64,000 nt of DNA from Novipirellula caenicola (GCF_039545035.1 NZ_BAABRO010000004.1:186001-250000), one strand, 5' to 3'. Positions 43,874 to 53,790 are shown, numbered from the stretch's first letter. The notes: a model not told the origin generated them from the sequence alone. Made by a program: numbers and translations.

Positions 43874-44440
43874 GTGAATCGGATGATCACATGCGTGCTG
43901 CTTTGCATGATCACAGCCCCGTTATTGGCGGAAGATTGGAATCCCAATGACGATACGTTTGATCCCAATCTTCAATCGGTTGTGATCGGCGACCGATCGT
44001 GGATCGGTGATCCATCACCGTTCGTCCACTCGGAATCGTCTCGAACCGGTTACACGTACGTGAACGCGACCGATTACGAAGGCATGGATCCGGCGTTGCA
44101 GGTCTCGCTGATGGTGCCGCTGCAGCCGGGCGAAACAGTACCGGCCGCAGGCGGGATGTTGATGATGACCCCAAACCAAGCGAAGGCGTTGGTGAAAGCC
44201 ATCGAAGGAAAAATTGCCGAAGGATCCACAGACAAACAGCAACGCGTTCCGATCGCAACTTCGATCCAAGGCCCCGACTGGGGACTAAAGTCGAAGTCGC
44301 AGGCAGAAACAAAATTCATTGAACTCGAGAACAAAACCAAGGACAAAGTGGACACCTATCGCTTCTCGATCAACGCGTCGAAGCTGCTAGGAGCGATCAA
44401 GCACTCGCTCAAAAAACTTGAATTTCCTTCAGAGCAATAG
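43874..44440 (+). CDS. Secreted hypothetical protein
   Basis: A GTG at 43874, with GAGG upstream, opens a short signal peptide (MNRMITCVLLCMITAPLLAEDW). The 188-residue product contains SVVIGDRSWIGDPSPFVHSES and a C-terminal helical half. I do not recognise the family. It follows the membrane-protein gene by 198 bases. A hairpin (GCCTCA/TGAGGC, 44451-44471) just after the stop could terminate transcription, but it lacks a T-run. Confidence 0.7.
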   Translation: MNRMITCVLLCMITAPLLAEDWNPNDDTFDPNLQSVVIGDRSWIGDPSPFVHSESSRTGYTYVNATDYEGMDPALQVSLMVPLQPGETVPAAGGMLMMTPNQAKALVKAIEGKIAEGSTDKQQRVPIATSIQGPDWGLKSKSQAETKFIELENKTKDKVDTYRFSINASKLLGAIKHSLKKLEFPSEQ

Positions 44441-44951
44441 TCTATTGACTGCCTCACTGCAGCAATGAGGCGGCTCCATGCTGTGATGTTTGCGTCGGTT
44501 CGGTCGCGGTAACCGCAATTGCAACCGGCGCCCTTCTTTTCAAAAGCGAGCGGCAGTTAAGGCGACCGACGACTCGCTAGAGACGCCACCTGCCTTGGGA
44601 TCGGCTCGAGCGAATCGCCAGCGTCCAATCCGCGATTACGAAAAACCGAAGCGAATGGCACTTTTGTGCTTGTTTTGGCAAAAACGTTAAGGTACCCCTC
44701 CTTTCTCGGGGATACAGTTGGCCTCACAAGTCAGCACTTCGGCGTCCAAATCCACCTTAAAGCCAAATGGTGGACGTTTCTATCGAATACCCAATGAGCT
44801 CGTCTGAGCGGTTTCGGTCGTAGCGCACCAGCACATCGAGCAAGGTGGATGGGCTGATTTCTGACGTGCCTTGCGTTTTGTCGTTATCGGGCAAGGCAAA
44901 TCTATTCGCGTTCCGCTTATTGGAACAAACTCTTTTCAAAAGGAGATGCAT
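44441..44951. other. Non-coding gap upstream of the DUF1559 gene
   Basis: No credible gene is seen. The only short frame here (44490-44690) lacks a ribosome site and homology. The right end holds an AAGGAG site at 44939-44944 for the downstream ATG at 44952, so the promoter should lie within this gap. Confidence 0.5.
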
Positions 44952-46169
44952 ATGCGCGTCGACTCTCGAAAGAAAGGCTTCACACTCGTGGAGCTGCTCG
45001 TTGTGATCGCCATTATTGGTGTACTTGTTGGACTGTTGCTTCCCGCAGTCCAAGCCGCCCGTGAAGCCGCCCGCCGGATGAGTTGTAGCAACAACTTCAA
45101 ACAGATCGGCTTGGCGTTACACAATTACCATTCCGCTTACAAACAATTACCGGACCACGGCGGGGGGACGACCGTCGCCACCGGTGGTAATCGTGTCGGT
45201 GGAAGCGCCGCAGCGGTTCCCAAAGTTTCCAACTTTCTGGAACTCAGCTGGCTCGTTGGGGTGACTCCTTTCATGGAGCAGCAAGCACTTTGGGAACAGA
45301 TTTCTAATCCACTCAAAGATCCAAAGACGGGAGCGTTGTGGCCGCCGATGGGGCCGAACCCACGCATGGATATCGCAAACTTCAATGCTTCCTACTATGC
45401 GCCGTGGATGACCGAGATTCCAGGATTGCGATGCCCCAGCGATCCTGGTGTCGGTTTGCCGGCGAAAGGCCGCACCAACTACCTCGGCTGTGTTGGCGAT
45501 TCGGCACGCTATATCAACGGTGGCGTCAACGATCGCGGCGTGGACACCAATGCGGCCGGAGCCCGAGCGGCATGCCGCGGCTTTTTCAAACATCGCCGAA
45601 AAAGTCGATTTCGTGACGTCCTCGATGGACTTTCCAACACGATTTGTGCGGGCGAAATTGCAACCGACTTAGGCGACAACGATGTTCGTACACGTGGCAA
45701 TCAACAGACCGGTGGCAGCGTCTCGCTTGCCAATGGTAACACCCGATGCGACAGCAAGGTGGATCCCGAACGTCCTGGGTTCTGGAAAACACCGCCGTCC
45801 GCAGGATTTGAAACCGCCGGCGGTATTCCACGAGCCGAGCAGCGACGTGGATACGAATGGTCGATGAGCCGCGGAATTTGGGGGATGCTAAACACCATCA
45901 AACCGCCAAATTCGTATCTCTGTGCTGACAGCAACAATTTCAACGACGGGATCTACCCGCCCAGCAGTCGTCACCAAGGCGGTGTGCATGTTTTGATGGG
46001 CGATGGGGCTGTCAAATTCGTCACCGACTCGATCGAAGCAGGCGACCAAACGAGTGCCCACGTTAGCAACGAGAGCAACCGATTGCCCGCTGGTTCGAAG
46101 AGCCCGTTTGGGTTGTGGGGAAGTCTTGGAACCCGCGCCAGCAAAGAGATCATCGACGAAGACTTCTAG
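44952..46169 (+). CDS. DUF1559 family pseudopilin-like protein
   Basis: The N-terminus has the type IV prepilin cleavage and methylation motif ([36 protein letters not shown]), followed by the DUF1559 fold typical of planctomycetes, with the [16 protein letters not shown] signature, LRCPSDP, and the C-terminal [16 protein letters not shown] motif. These proteins are exported by a type II-like system and are highly expanded in this phylum; their function is not established. The ATG at 44952 has a good AAGGAG site. The small lipoprotein gene follows 101 bases later, a pairing often seen in the phylum. Confidence 0.95.
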   Translation: MRVDSRKKGFTLVELLVVIAIIGVLVGLLLPAVQAAREAARRMSCSNNFKQIGLALHNYHSAYKQLPDHGGGTTVATGGNRVGGSAAAVPKVSNFLELSWLVGVTPFMEQQALWEQISNPLKDPKTGALWPPMGPNPRMDIANFNASYYAPWMTEIPGLRCPSDPGVGLPAKGRTNYLGCVGDSARYINGGVNDRGVDTNAAGARAACRGFFKHRRKSRFRDVLDGLSNTICAGEIATDLGDNDVRTRGNQQTGGSVSLANGNTRCDSKVDPERPGFWKTPPSAGFETAGGIPRAEQRRGYEWSMSRGIWGMLNTIKPPNSYLCADSNNFNDGIYPPSSRHQGGVHVLMGDGAVKFVTDSIEAGDQTSAHVSNESNRLPAGSKSPFGLWGSLGTRASKEIIDEDF

Positions 46170-46270
46170 TCGTTCACCTTTCCTTATTGGATCCCCTGTC
46201 CTCCTTCCCAAGCGAGACCGTTTGGGAGGGAGGATGCATCAACTCGAAATCGTTTTAGGAGTTTTTAAAC

Positions 46271-46453
46271 ATGTCAAAATCTTGGATGCTACTTTCACTG
46301 TTCACGTTCGCATTGGTCGTTAACGCTGGTTGCAGTGCCGATTCGGGAGCCCCATCGGAGGTGGCCGAACTCGACGAACTCGAGCAATACATTGCCGAGA
46401 ACCCATCGGCGGCCGAAGAAGGCAGTGACTCGCCCATCGATGGTTCCGACTGA
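46271..46453 (+). CDS. Small acidic lipoprotein paired with the DUF1559 gene
   Basis: The 60-residue product has a lipoprotein signal (FTFALVVNAGC, C21) and an acidic tail (AELDELEQYIAENPSAAEEG). A good AGGAG site precedes the ATG. Small lipoproteins of this sort regularly follow DUF1559 genes in planctomycetes; the partnership is inferred from position. Confidence 0.82.
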   Translation: MSKSWMLLSLFTFALVVNAGCSADSGAPSEVAELDELEQYIAENPSAAEEGSDSPIDGSD

Positions 46454-46531
46454 GTCACGGGCCCAATGAAAGAATAGAATGAAATGGACAGAGCATGATG
46501 CAGCGATTCCGCGTCTCGAAAAACATGCTCT

Positions 46532-46565
46532 GTCCCGCTCAGGGACCGCGGCCCCTAAGCGGGAC
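46532..46565. terminator. Hairpin after the small lipoprotein gene
   Basis: GTCCCGCT (46532-46539) and AGCGGGAC (46558-46565) pair, with further pairing inside (AGGG with CCCCT). It lies 79 bases after the lipoprotein stop, in the gap to the convergent beta-helix gene. No T-run follows. Confidence 0.5.
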
Positions 46566-46590
46566 GAGAAGTCAGCCCCGTGCCAATTCA

Positions 46591-46627
46591 GATTGCGTGA
46601 ATTTGATTGGTGCAAATTCACGCAATC
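46591..46627. terminator. Perfect 15-base hairpin between convergent genes
   Basis: GATTGCGTGAATTTG (46591-46605) and its exact complement (46613-46627) flank a seven-base loop. It stands 19 bases past the stop of the beta-helix gene, read on its strand, so it is well placed as a terminator, perhaps acting in both directions together with the hairpin at 46532. Confidence 0.6.
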
Positions 46628-46645
46628 GATTTTCAACGGTGCGAA

Positions 46646-49198
46646 TCAGGACTCGTCGATTGAACGCAGCAAATCTCGTAGAGCCTTTCCTGTCATCACC
46701 AAATCGACGCTGCCCGATCCCATCACACGAAGTCCATCGTCAGTCATTCCACTGACCGGCACATCCACGCTCACCTGATTGTCGGAATCATCCAAGATCA
46801 ATGCGTCTCGATAGCGATCAACTAAGTCTGTTTCACGTAGCTTAAAGTCAACGATCAGGTCGAGATCCCCATCGCCATCCACATCACGCAATTGAAATCC
46901 GCTTGCGGATGCGGAAGCCCACACCACGGTGGAGGCGTCAATCAAAGTTGCGTCCAATTGGTTGGTGGAATGTATCACCACACTCACCGTTTTGTTGCCT
47001 TTGTCGGCTGAATTTAAATTCAAGTGACTCTTCGGGATTTCAACATCCGCATGGAATACCGTTTGCTCGACCGCGCCAATATCAACCGCATTTCCTTGGA
47101 CGCGATCCGCACCTCGTTGATCCGTGGCAATCAACTCGACCAATGCATCAACACCACCATCCACGACGGGACTACCCGGCAACGGAGCATGGGTCAGCGT
47201 CGCTCCTCCGTTGTCTTGCAACGAGCCGAGTTGTGGATCAAGCGGTGACGCTTGAGTTCCGGTTTGATCTTGCCCAGACCCAACCAAGTCGACGTTGTCA
47301 GCTTCTCCAAAGAAGTTCCCTCCTAATGTGGTCGCGGTACCCGCCACATCACTCGCAAGTCGGTCATCCTCGGATCCATCGTTTGAATCGCCCCTCGTGT
47401 TCTCAGCAACAATGGAGTTTCCGAAGTTCAGCTTGCTCGACAGCGACGTCACTCCACCGGCGTTACCTCCGTGGTTCTCGACAATGGTCACATTTCGAAT
47501 ATTGAGATCTTCTCGGACGACTCGTGAATTCATCCCACCTACAATCACCCCGTTATTGCCAGAGATGGTCGTGTTGCTGATGTTGCCGCCGATCGAAGCC
47601 AAGTACATGCCACCAGCATTGCCGCCATCATTTTCGTAAATCGTCGTATTTGAAAGCTCAATGTGACCATTGCCATGATAAATCCCAGCCGCCCCCGCTC
47701 CGATGCCAGGCCCCTCGCGAAGCGCAACATTATGGGCGATCGTCGAGTCCGTGACGGTCATGGTTGGAAATCCTTCGGGGGTCGAAAACCCTGTGTAGGA
47801 ATGAAGCCCCGCTGTGCCTCGGGCAACATTACCTTCGACAAGGACGTTTGCGAATGTTGAGTTAGCGGATCCGAAAATTGCCACTCCACCCCCGTGCCGG
47901 AACACATCAGGAGCAATTTGATTTCCCGTAACCTCGGTGTTGGAAATGTACACCTCGGACATGAAGTTGTAGTTCACCGAACTCCATGCCCAAACCTCGA
48001 TGCCTCCACCGTTACCACGCGTCTGGTTACGTGAAACCACGGAATTGGTGATCACGATCGGCGCGGCGGTACTGGGCAAAACCCCAATCCCGCCGCCACC
48101 ACTAGTTGAATTCGAAAAGATACTGCCGTTCTCGGTCGCGGTGACCTGATCAATTAAAACACCATCCGCATCCACGATCTTGATGCCATGCACCTCGTTG
48201 CCGTTAACCAAAGTGTCCGTAATGGTCACGTCGGAAGAACCGGATAGATGAATACCGGTCAGTAGATTGTCGGTCATCTCACCACCGCCAATCGAAGGCG
48301 ACTGATTGTTGCGTCCCCAAACACCATGATGACCGTTACCCGACATCACCCCACCACGAAGGGTTGGCGATTCACTGTCCTCTATCGAGATCCCGCTGTA
48401 ACCGTTTCCTGAATATTCCCCATCGTTGATCGAGATTAAATTGATCTGCCAGACCCGAACCCCGTTGAATCGGTTGTCCGTCGCTTGCACATTTTCAAGA
48501 ACGACATCTCCGGTGGCATTACGAGAATAAATCCCGTTAGCGTTGTTGTTCGCTGAAATTGTATTTTCCACCGTCAGATTGTCCGGATAGTCAACAATCT
48601 CACTTGACACATCATCTCTCAATTCGGCAGACCACAAACCTTGGAAGTTGTTTTCAAGCAGACTGTTGCGAACCACTAAATCACCGTTTTGATGAACAAT
48701 TCCGCTATTCCGGCGTGACCCCTGGACATGCACGTTGTCGACGGTGACGTCGGCCTCGCTGACAACGCGAATCCCAGCCAGTTCTGTTCCTTCAAACTTC
48801 AAATCTTGGATCGTCAGTTCAATTGCAGCATCGACTAAAAGACCTGGGCCCTCAGCCGATGTCCACAAAACATCCGTTGCGTTGCCGGTTGCTCCTCGCA
48901 ACACGATGGGTGAATCGTCGGTGCCATGGCTTTGCAATGAGACAGACTCGTTGTAAGCACCTCCTGCCGCCCTTGGTGCAATGATGACTTCATCAGCGCC
49001 AGTGCTTTGCATCGCTGCCTGAATTCCCTCGGTGATACTCGCAAAAGGGGATTGCGCAGTACCATCATTACCTGCCGCGCCAAATTCAGCGTCCACATAG
49101 AATGTCGTGAGCATCGCCCGCGTCTCTAAACTCTCTGCCAACAACCGTCGTCGCCGCCGAGATTTAAGCGTGTCACGCTTCTGGTTCACAAACAACAT
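46646..49198 (-). CDS. Surface right-handed beta-helix protein with LEPR-XLL-like signal
   Basis: The 850-residue protein starts at the ATG at 49198 (AAGGAA upstream) with a basic stretch and RRRRRLLAESLETRAML, which resembles the planctomycete extracellular LEPR-XLL motif. A pectate-lyase-like beta-helix follows (residues about 30-690) with many degenerate repeats rich in N, G, V and I, for example NNANGIYSRNATGDVVLENV and GNGGGIEVWAWSS. The C-terminus has a non-repeat domain with LRDVDGDGDLDLIVDF, an FG-GAP or dockerin-like acidic motif. It is probably a secreted polysaccharide-binding or -cleaving, or adhesion, protein; no catalytic residues can be assigned. Confidence 0.85.
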   Translation of the reverse strand: MLFVNQKRDTLKSRRRRRLLAESLETRAMLTTFYVDAEFGAAGNDGTAQSPFASITEGIQAAMQSTGADEVIIAPRAAGGAYNESVSLQSHGTDDSPIVLRGATGNATDVLWTSAEGPGLLVDAAIELTIQDLKFEGTELAGIRVVSEADVTVDNVHVQGSRRNSGIVHQNGDLVVRNSLLENNFQGLWSAELRDDVSSEIVDYPDNLTVENTISANNNANGIYSRNATGDVVLENVQATDNRFNGVRVWQINLISINDGEYSGNGYSGISIEDSESPTLRGGVMSGNGHHGVWGRNNQSPSIGGGEMTDNLLTGIHLSGSSDVTITDTLVNGNEVHGIKIVDADGVLIDQVTATENGSIFSNSTSGGGGIGVLPSTAAPIVITNSVVSRNQTRGNGGGIEVWAWSSVNYNFMSEVYISNTEVTGNQIAPDVFRHGGGVAIFGSANSTFANVLVEGNVARGTAGLHSYTGFSTPEGFPTMTVTDSTIAHNVALREGPGIGAGAAGIYHGNGHIELSNTTIYENDGGNAGGMYLASIGGNISNTTISGNNGVIVGGMNSRVVREDLNIRNVTIVENHGGNAGGVTSLSSKLNFGNSIVAENTRGDSNDGSEDDRLASDVAGTATTLGGNFFGEADNVDLVGSGQDQTGTQASPLDPQLGSLQDNGGATLTHAPLPGSPVVDGGVDALVELIATDQRGADRVQGNAVDIGAVEQTVFHADVEIPKSHLNLNSADKGNKTVSVVIHSTNQLDATLIDASTVVWASASASGFQLRDVDGDGDLDLIVDFKLRETDLVDRYRDALILDDSDNQVSVDVPVSGMTDDGLRVMGSGSVDLVMTGKALRDLLRSIDES

Positions 49199-49881
49199 TT
49201 TGATTCCTTTTCCATGAGTCCAACGACATGAACGTAGGCGGAAAACCAAATTATGGCGGGCCATCCGCCAATAGCCCTGCAAGATCGTACCGTTTCACCT
49301 CCTTCGCGGTCAAACAAAAGAGCCGGAGATAGCGAAGGAGACTGCGAAGGCTCTCAGTAGCCAGCTTCCGCTGGCGGTAGCGGACATGACTTTGATGTAA
49401 CGCTATAGACTTAAAAACTGCATAGAATTCGAGGCGTGCCAGACGGTGTGCCGCGCGACGAGCGAATACGCCCCGTGCTGGACGGGCCCACGATAATGGA
49501 GACAAGACGAGGTGGACACTTGTCAATTCTCGATCAATGCGTCGAGAAATCTGCCAGCGGGACTGCAACATTCGGTCTCAAACTTGAATCGAAGACGGAC
49601 CATTAGCCAGAGCATCGACAACAATGCTTTTCAAACTCACGGACTAGCTTGCGGACGATCGTGCTCGCTTCTTGAAAATAAGGCGTTACGTGTGTCTTCT
49701 CACATCCCCTAGGCTCGTGGGCGTCACCTGACGATTCTGACGCAATCTTCATCGCCCCCACGATAGCGTCTAATTCGAGTATGATTTCGGATCATGGGTC
49801 GCGTGTTCGCGATACGTTCATCGGTTTTCGGCGGCGACCTGGCGTTTTTTTCACTCGCCCATTGGATGCGGAAACGGTTGG
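49199..49881. other. Non-coding gap of 683 bases
   Basis: No credible coding frame, RNA gene or strong repeat is seen. GGCGGGCCATCCGCC at 49254-49268 forms a modest hairpin upstream of the beta-helix gene. The remainder looks like ordinary intergenic sequence serving the divergent beta-helix and TMEM43-like genes. Confidence 0.4.
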
Positions 49882-51186
49882 ATGGTTACCGAAGTCACTC
49901 ATCAATCTTGGTTTAGCCGTATCGTCGGGTCGATCAAAGGCATCGTCATCGGCGGGCTGCTGTTTTTGATTTCGTTTCCGCTGCTGTTTTGGAACGAAGG
50001 ACGCGCCGTCCGTACCGCCAAGGGACTCAAGGAAGGTGCCGGAGCGGTGGTCCGCGTGAATGCGGATTCCCCCGATCCGTCGCATGATGGCCACTTCGTT
50101 CATGTCAGCGGTAAAGCCCATTCGTCGGAACGGTTGACCGACGACGCGTTCGCCATCACGCTGGAGGGGATTCGACTGAACCGACACGTCGAAATGTACC
50201 AATGGATGGAGGACGAGGATCGAAAAACCAAAAAGAAAGTCGGCGGCGGAACGACGACCACAACGACGTACAGCTACGAAAAAGTCTGGGCCGATCATCG
50301 GATTGATTCGGCAGACTTCAAAGAGTCCGGACGCAACAATCCGCCACACATGCCGTTTCAGAATCGTTCCGTTCAGGCCAGCAACGTCGTTTTGGGTGGA
50401 TATCGCTTGCCCGATTCGTTGGTCAACCAGATCGATCTCTCAGAGCCTCTTTCGTTTACCAAGGCGTCGCTGCCTGCCGAGATCCGCGATCACGCTATCC
50501 TGCGAAACGACGGTCCCAATGGTTCGCCACGGCTGTATTGGCCCGCGAACAAACCACTTGCGTCCGCTGAAAGCAGCCGATCGGTTAACTCAGGTCCAAA
50601 CGATCCGCATGACCCGACGGTGGAAACGCAGTCAGAGCCTGCCAACGCAGGAACTCAAGCCGATGTCGTCACGAGCGACACCCCTACGATTGGCGACGTG
50701 CGGATCTGATTCAGCTCGACACCGAATACCGACGTTAGCGTGATGGCCAAACAATTCGGTGAAACGTTCGAACCCTATGCGACTCACGCGGGCACCGAAC
50801 TGAACATGTTGTCGGTGGGCGTGGTCAGCCCCGAAGCGATGATCGCCCGCGCCGAAGCCGACAATGCCAATCTGACCTGGATACTACGCGGAGTCGGCGT
50901 GATCTTGATGTTCTTCGGAGTTCTAATGGGGATGAAACCACTCGCGGTCTTGGGGGACGTGATCCCGCTATTGGGCAGCATCGTGGCGTTTGGAACCACG
51001 TTCGTGGCTGCGGGGATTGCGATTAGTCTTTCGTTGGTCACGATTGCGACCGCATGGATCGTCTATCGACCGCTGCTGGGAATCGGGTTGATGGCCGTGG
51101 CGATCGCGATCATTGCCTTTTTGGTGATACGATCGAAACGAAAACCCGAAGTGCTCGCTCCCGGCGTGTTTGAAGTCGTCCCCTAG
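49882..51186 (+). pseudogene. TMEM43-family membrane protein interrupted by an in-frame TGA
   Basis: Residues 1-275 (49882-50706) begin with the family start (WFSRIVGSIKGIVIGGLLFL, then FPLLFWNEGRAVRTAKGLKEG) and reach PTIGDVRI, where a TGA stands at 50707-50709. The same frame continues without a shift as FSSTPNTDVSVMAKQFGETFEPY and then the C-terminal membrane half (LTWILRGVGVILMFFGVLMG, up to four helices) to 51186. In other TMEM43 proteins the VRI segment runs straight on into this sequence, so a CGA-to-TGA change is the simplest explanation. The C-terminal piece could restart at ATG 50743. This may be a nonsense mutation, a sequencing error, or, less likely, readthrough. Function in bacteria is unknown. 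Confidence 0.8.
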
Positions 51187-51200
51187 AAAACTGCAAAAGC

Positions 51201-51231
51201 GGCACTCCCCAAAAGTTTTGGGGGACATGCC
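51201..51231. terminator. Hairpin after the TMEM43-like gene
   Basis: CCCCAAAA (51207-51214) and TTTTGGGG pair around one base, with outer GGCA/TGCC pairing at 51201 and 51228. It begins 15 bases after the stop codon, a good terminator position. The rest of the 380-base gap to the acetyltransferase holds no gene. Confidence 0.6.
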
Positions 51232-51566
51232 TGATCGCAGGAGAGTCTTGACGACTGCCGACTATGAAGTCCGAGGTTGGCAGTCCGCTAAAAATCGGTC
51301 GGCTCGGTGGCGTTCGCTACGACAGGCATGACGTGCTTTAACCGCAGAGACCGAAGCAACCGCACGGTTTAAAGCCGCAGGACACTATTTGCCGCGAGAC
51401 GCCGAAAACAGCATCCTTGCAGCGTGCTAGGCTTTATCAAAGTTGTTAGGCTTAAAAGAGGGCTGACGCGGCGATCAAGCTCGGGTTTGCAGGCCAAATT
51501 TTCAGGCCAAATGCTGCGTCCCCAAATCAGGGCGTTCGATCGGCCAAGGTTGCTGGATAAAACACG

Positions 51567-52124
51567 ATGGGATTAACGTACTTCAAGCGATTTCGGATGG
51601 AGTTTGATCTCACCGGCCCCATGATCGACGAAGTGGCAACACCAGCGGGCTACGAATTGGTTCCCTTTTCGGACGATCTCCTTCGCGATCATGCGACGGC
51701 AAAGTACCGCAGTTTCCGCGAAGAGCTTGACGCCAACGTCTTCCCCTGTTTGGCCCGACGCGATGGCTGTTTGAGTCTGATGCGAGAGATTACTGGGCGG
51801 ATCAGCTTTGTCCCCGAAGCGACTTGGTTGGTCCATTTCCGCCCAACTCGCTCCACCCGCGCCGAACCCGTCGGCACGATCCAAGGTTTGCAGTTGGAAG
51901 GCTGGGGCGCGATCCAAAACGTCGGTGTTTCCCCCGAGCATCGCGGTCGTGGGCTCGGTTCCATCTTGTTGGCGCGTGCCGCCGAAGGATTTCGCGCCGC
52001 CGGGTTATCGCAAATGCACCTTGAAGTGACGACCGACAATACCGCGGCAGTGCGACTGTACGAGCGACTGGGATTCCGCCGAGCCCAAGTGGTTTACAAG
52101 GCGGCCGAAGTCGCCGGCGTGTAG
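51567..52124 (+). CDS. GNAT family N-acetyltransferase
   Basis: This is an acetyl-CoA-dependent N-acetyltransferase of 185 residues. The acetyl-CoA motif is NVGVSPEHRGRGLGSILL (about residues 115-132), followed by LEVTTDNTAAVRLYERLGF, the canonical C-terminal motif. The N-terminal 60 residues carry an YELVPFSDDLLRDHATAKYRSF segment and no further motif. The substrate is unknown. Its last 31 bases overlap the convergent nagA end. Confidence 0.9.
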   Translation: MGLTYFKRFRMEFDLTGPMIDEVATPAGYELVPFSDDLLRDHATAKYRSFREELDANVFPCLARRDGCLSLMREITGRISFVPEATWLVHFRPTRSTRAEPVGTIQGLQLEGWGAIQNVGVSPEHRGRGLGSILLARAAEGFRAAGLSQMHLEVTTDNTAAVRLYERLGFRRAQVVYKAAEVAGV

Positions 52125-53029
52125 CCAAGCAACCGTTTCGGGTTGTCCCGCATCCAAGCATCCACCTCGGCTGCGGTCGCGGCAAGATCTCGCATCAAGA
52201 TCTCACGCATCCGCGGCAGCGTCGTTGCACATCCGGCAAAGTGCGTCCGGCATGCCGCCCACGCAGCGCCATCGTCATCGACATAGACCGTTTGTCCGGC
52301 CAATTGGTATTCGCCCGGCCCAAGCCCCGCTGCGGCGATCGCGTCGCTGACGATCACCACGTTTTCGCTTGGCATGCAGCGCAAATAGTTTCGCAGTGCA
52401 AATGTCGGAACGTGATGTCCGTCGGCAACGAAGCTAATCATCAAGCGATCCGAACGGCTCAAAACCCGTTGAATGATATTGTCATGCCGATGCAATTGAC
52501 TCGGACATCCATTCCCCAGATGCGTGTAAAGCTCGAGCCCTGCGTCGATACAACGGTCCAGCTCGACTAGCGACGCATCGCTATGCCCAGCGGCGACGAC
52601 CACGCTGCGGTCCCGCAAGAAACGCGTCACGGTAGCGTCCGAATCCATTTCCGGCGCCAGCGTCACCAATCGCACATACCCTTTGCCCGCATCCAACAAT
52701 CGTCCGGCCGCCTCGATCGTGGCAAGCTGGACGGCGTGCTTGGGATGCGCTCCAACAAAACCGTCCACCGGGCTGATAAAGGGGCCTTCGACATGAATCC
52801 CCGCAATCTGTTTACGAATTTCGGGGACCGAATCAATCCAATCGGCGATGCGAGCGATTCGCGATACCATTTGATCCATCGGCGCGGTGATGATGGTCGC
52901 CAAGGTTTGCTCGACTCCATCACAAGCCAATTCGGTACAGGCAGCAACGAAGTCGGATTCGTGCAAATCATCGGAATTAAAGTCAACTCCCGCATAGCCG
53001 TTGACTTGCAAGTCGATAAAGCCGCTCAC
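52094..53029 (-). CDS. nagA: N-acetylglucosamine-6-phosphate deacetylase, barrel domain only
   Basis: This amidohydrolase removes acetate from GlcNAc-6-phosphate. The GTG start overlaps the nagB stop (GTGA). The 311 residues begin directly at GFIDLQVNGYAG, where other NagA proteins already have about 60 residues, and end just after the NPKRLLGY helix, where the family continues with a beta strand block. The metal and catalytic residues are present: HVEGPF, AAGHSDA, YTHLGNG, VADGHHV and VSDAIAAAG. The small beta-sandwich domain, built from both ends in the family, is therefore missing. It follows nagB in an operon for amino-sugar breakdown or cell-wall recycling. Confidence 0.9.
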   Translation of the reverse strand: MSGFIDLQVNGYAGVDFNSDDLHESDFVAACTELACDGVEQTLATIITAPMDQMVSRIARIADWIDSVPEIRKQIAGIHVEGPFISPVDGFVGAHPKHAVQLATIEAAGRLLDAGKGYVRLVTLAPEMDSDATVTRFLRDRSVVVAAGHSDASLVELDRCIDAGLELYTHLGNGCPSQLHRHDNIIQRVLSRSDRLMISFVADGHHVPTFALRNYLRCMPSENVVIVSDAIAAAGLGPGEYQLAGQTVYVDDDGAAWAACRTHFAGCATTLPRMREILMRDLAATAAEVDAWMRDNPKRLLGYTPATSAAL

Positions 53030-53790
53030 GTGATCGGTTCCAATTCGTTCCGAGTTTCTTCACTCAATTGATTTGCCGCCGCCTTGTCGATGATCAGCGT
53101 CGTGCCTTCATGCTGCTTTAAAATACTGGCAGGCACCATCGGGTCGATTCCGCCCTCGAGCGTTTGGCGAACCGCTGTGGCTTTTTGAGCATCGGGGACG
53201 CTACAAAAAATTCGTTTCGCTTTGAGGATCTGGTGCACCGACATGCTGATCGCCTCGGTTGGCACGTCGCTGAGCGAGGGGAACCACCCTTCGCCGACTT
53301 GTTGCATGCGGCATGCTTCATCGAGTTTGACGATCAAGTACGGATCAGTGGTTTCAAAATCGGCAGGCGGATCATTGAACGCCAAGTGTGCATTTTCACC
53401 GATGCCGACCAAAGCGAGATCGATGGTCGTTTTTTGAAGCGCCGAACCGATCGTGGCAATCGTTTGCTTGGGGTCTTGGTCACCATACAGAAAATTGAAT
53501 TGCGAAATCGGCACGTGGTCGACAAAACGCTCTTTCAAATAGCGGCAAAACGACGCCGGGTGATCGGCGGACAAACCAATGTATTCATCCAGATGAAATC
53601 CGGTGACACTGCCCCAATCGATGTCGGGTTGTTTGACCAATTCGCCCAACACTTCGAATTGTGACGCTCCGGTGGCGATCACAATGGTGGCGTGTCCCTG
53701 TTGTTGGATTGCGGTTCGGATCACTTCGGCAGCCTGTTTGGCAACCCAGTGGCCCATGGCAGTTCGATCAGCGGCTAAAATCGTACGCAT
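53026..53790 (-). CDS. nagB: Glucosamine-6-phosphate deaminase
   Basis: This enzyme converts GlcN-6-phosphate to fructose-6-phosphate and ammonia. The ATG at 53790 gives 254 residues; a GTG at 53796 is also possible. Motifs are ATIVIATGASQFEVLGEL (phosphate binding), GFHLDEYIGLSADHPASF (catalytic aspartate) and LVGIGENAHLAFNDPP (active-site loop with the catalytic glutamate and histidine). It overlaps nagA by four bases, so the two are coupled. It starts divergently from the Nramp-like gene. Confidence 0.95.
   Translation of the reverse strand: MRTILAADRTAMGHWVAKQAAEVIRTAIQQQGHATIVIATGASQFEVLGELVKQPDIDWGSVTGFHLDEYIGLSADHPASFCRYLKERFVDHVPISQFNFLYGDQDPKQTIATIGSALQKTTIDLALVGIGENAHLAFNDPPADFETTDPYLIVKLDEACRMQQVGEGWFPSLSDVPTEAISMSVHQILKAKRIFCSVPDAQKATAVRQTLEGGIDPMVPASILKQHEGTTLIIDKAAANQLSEETRNELEPIT

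Noticed and set aside
44490-44690. Small plus-strand frame of 66 codons before the DUF1559 gene
   Set aside because: Arginine-rich translation without start signal or homology.
50707-50709. TGA read as selenocysteine in the TMEM43-like gene
   Set aside because: Homologues do not have cysteine at this position as far as I recall, no SECIS-like hairpin directly follows, and CGA to TGA is simpler.
50303-50743. Overlapping frame of 146 codons in the TMEM43-like gene, considered as a frameshift continuation
   Set aside because: The family sequence resumes in the original frame after the TGA, so no frameshift is needed.
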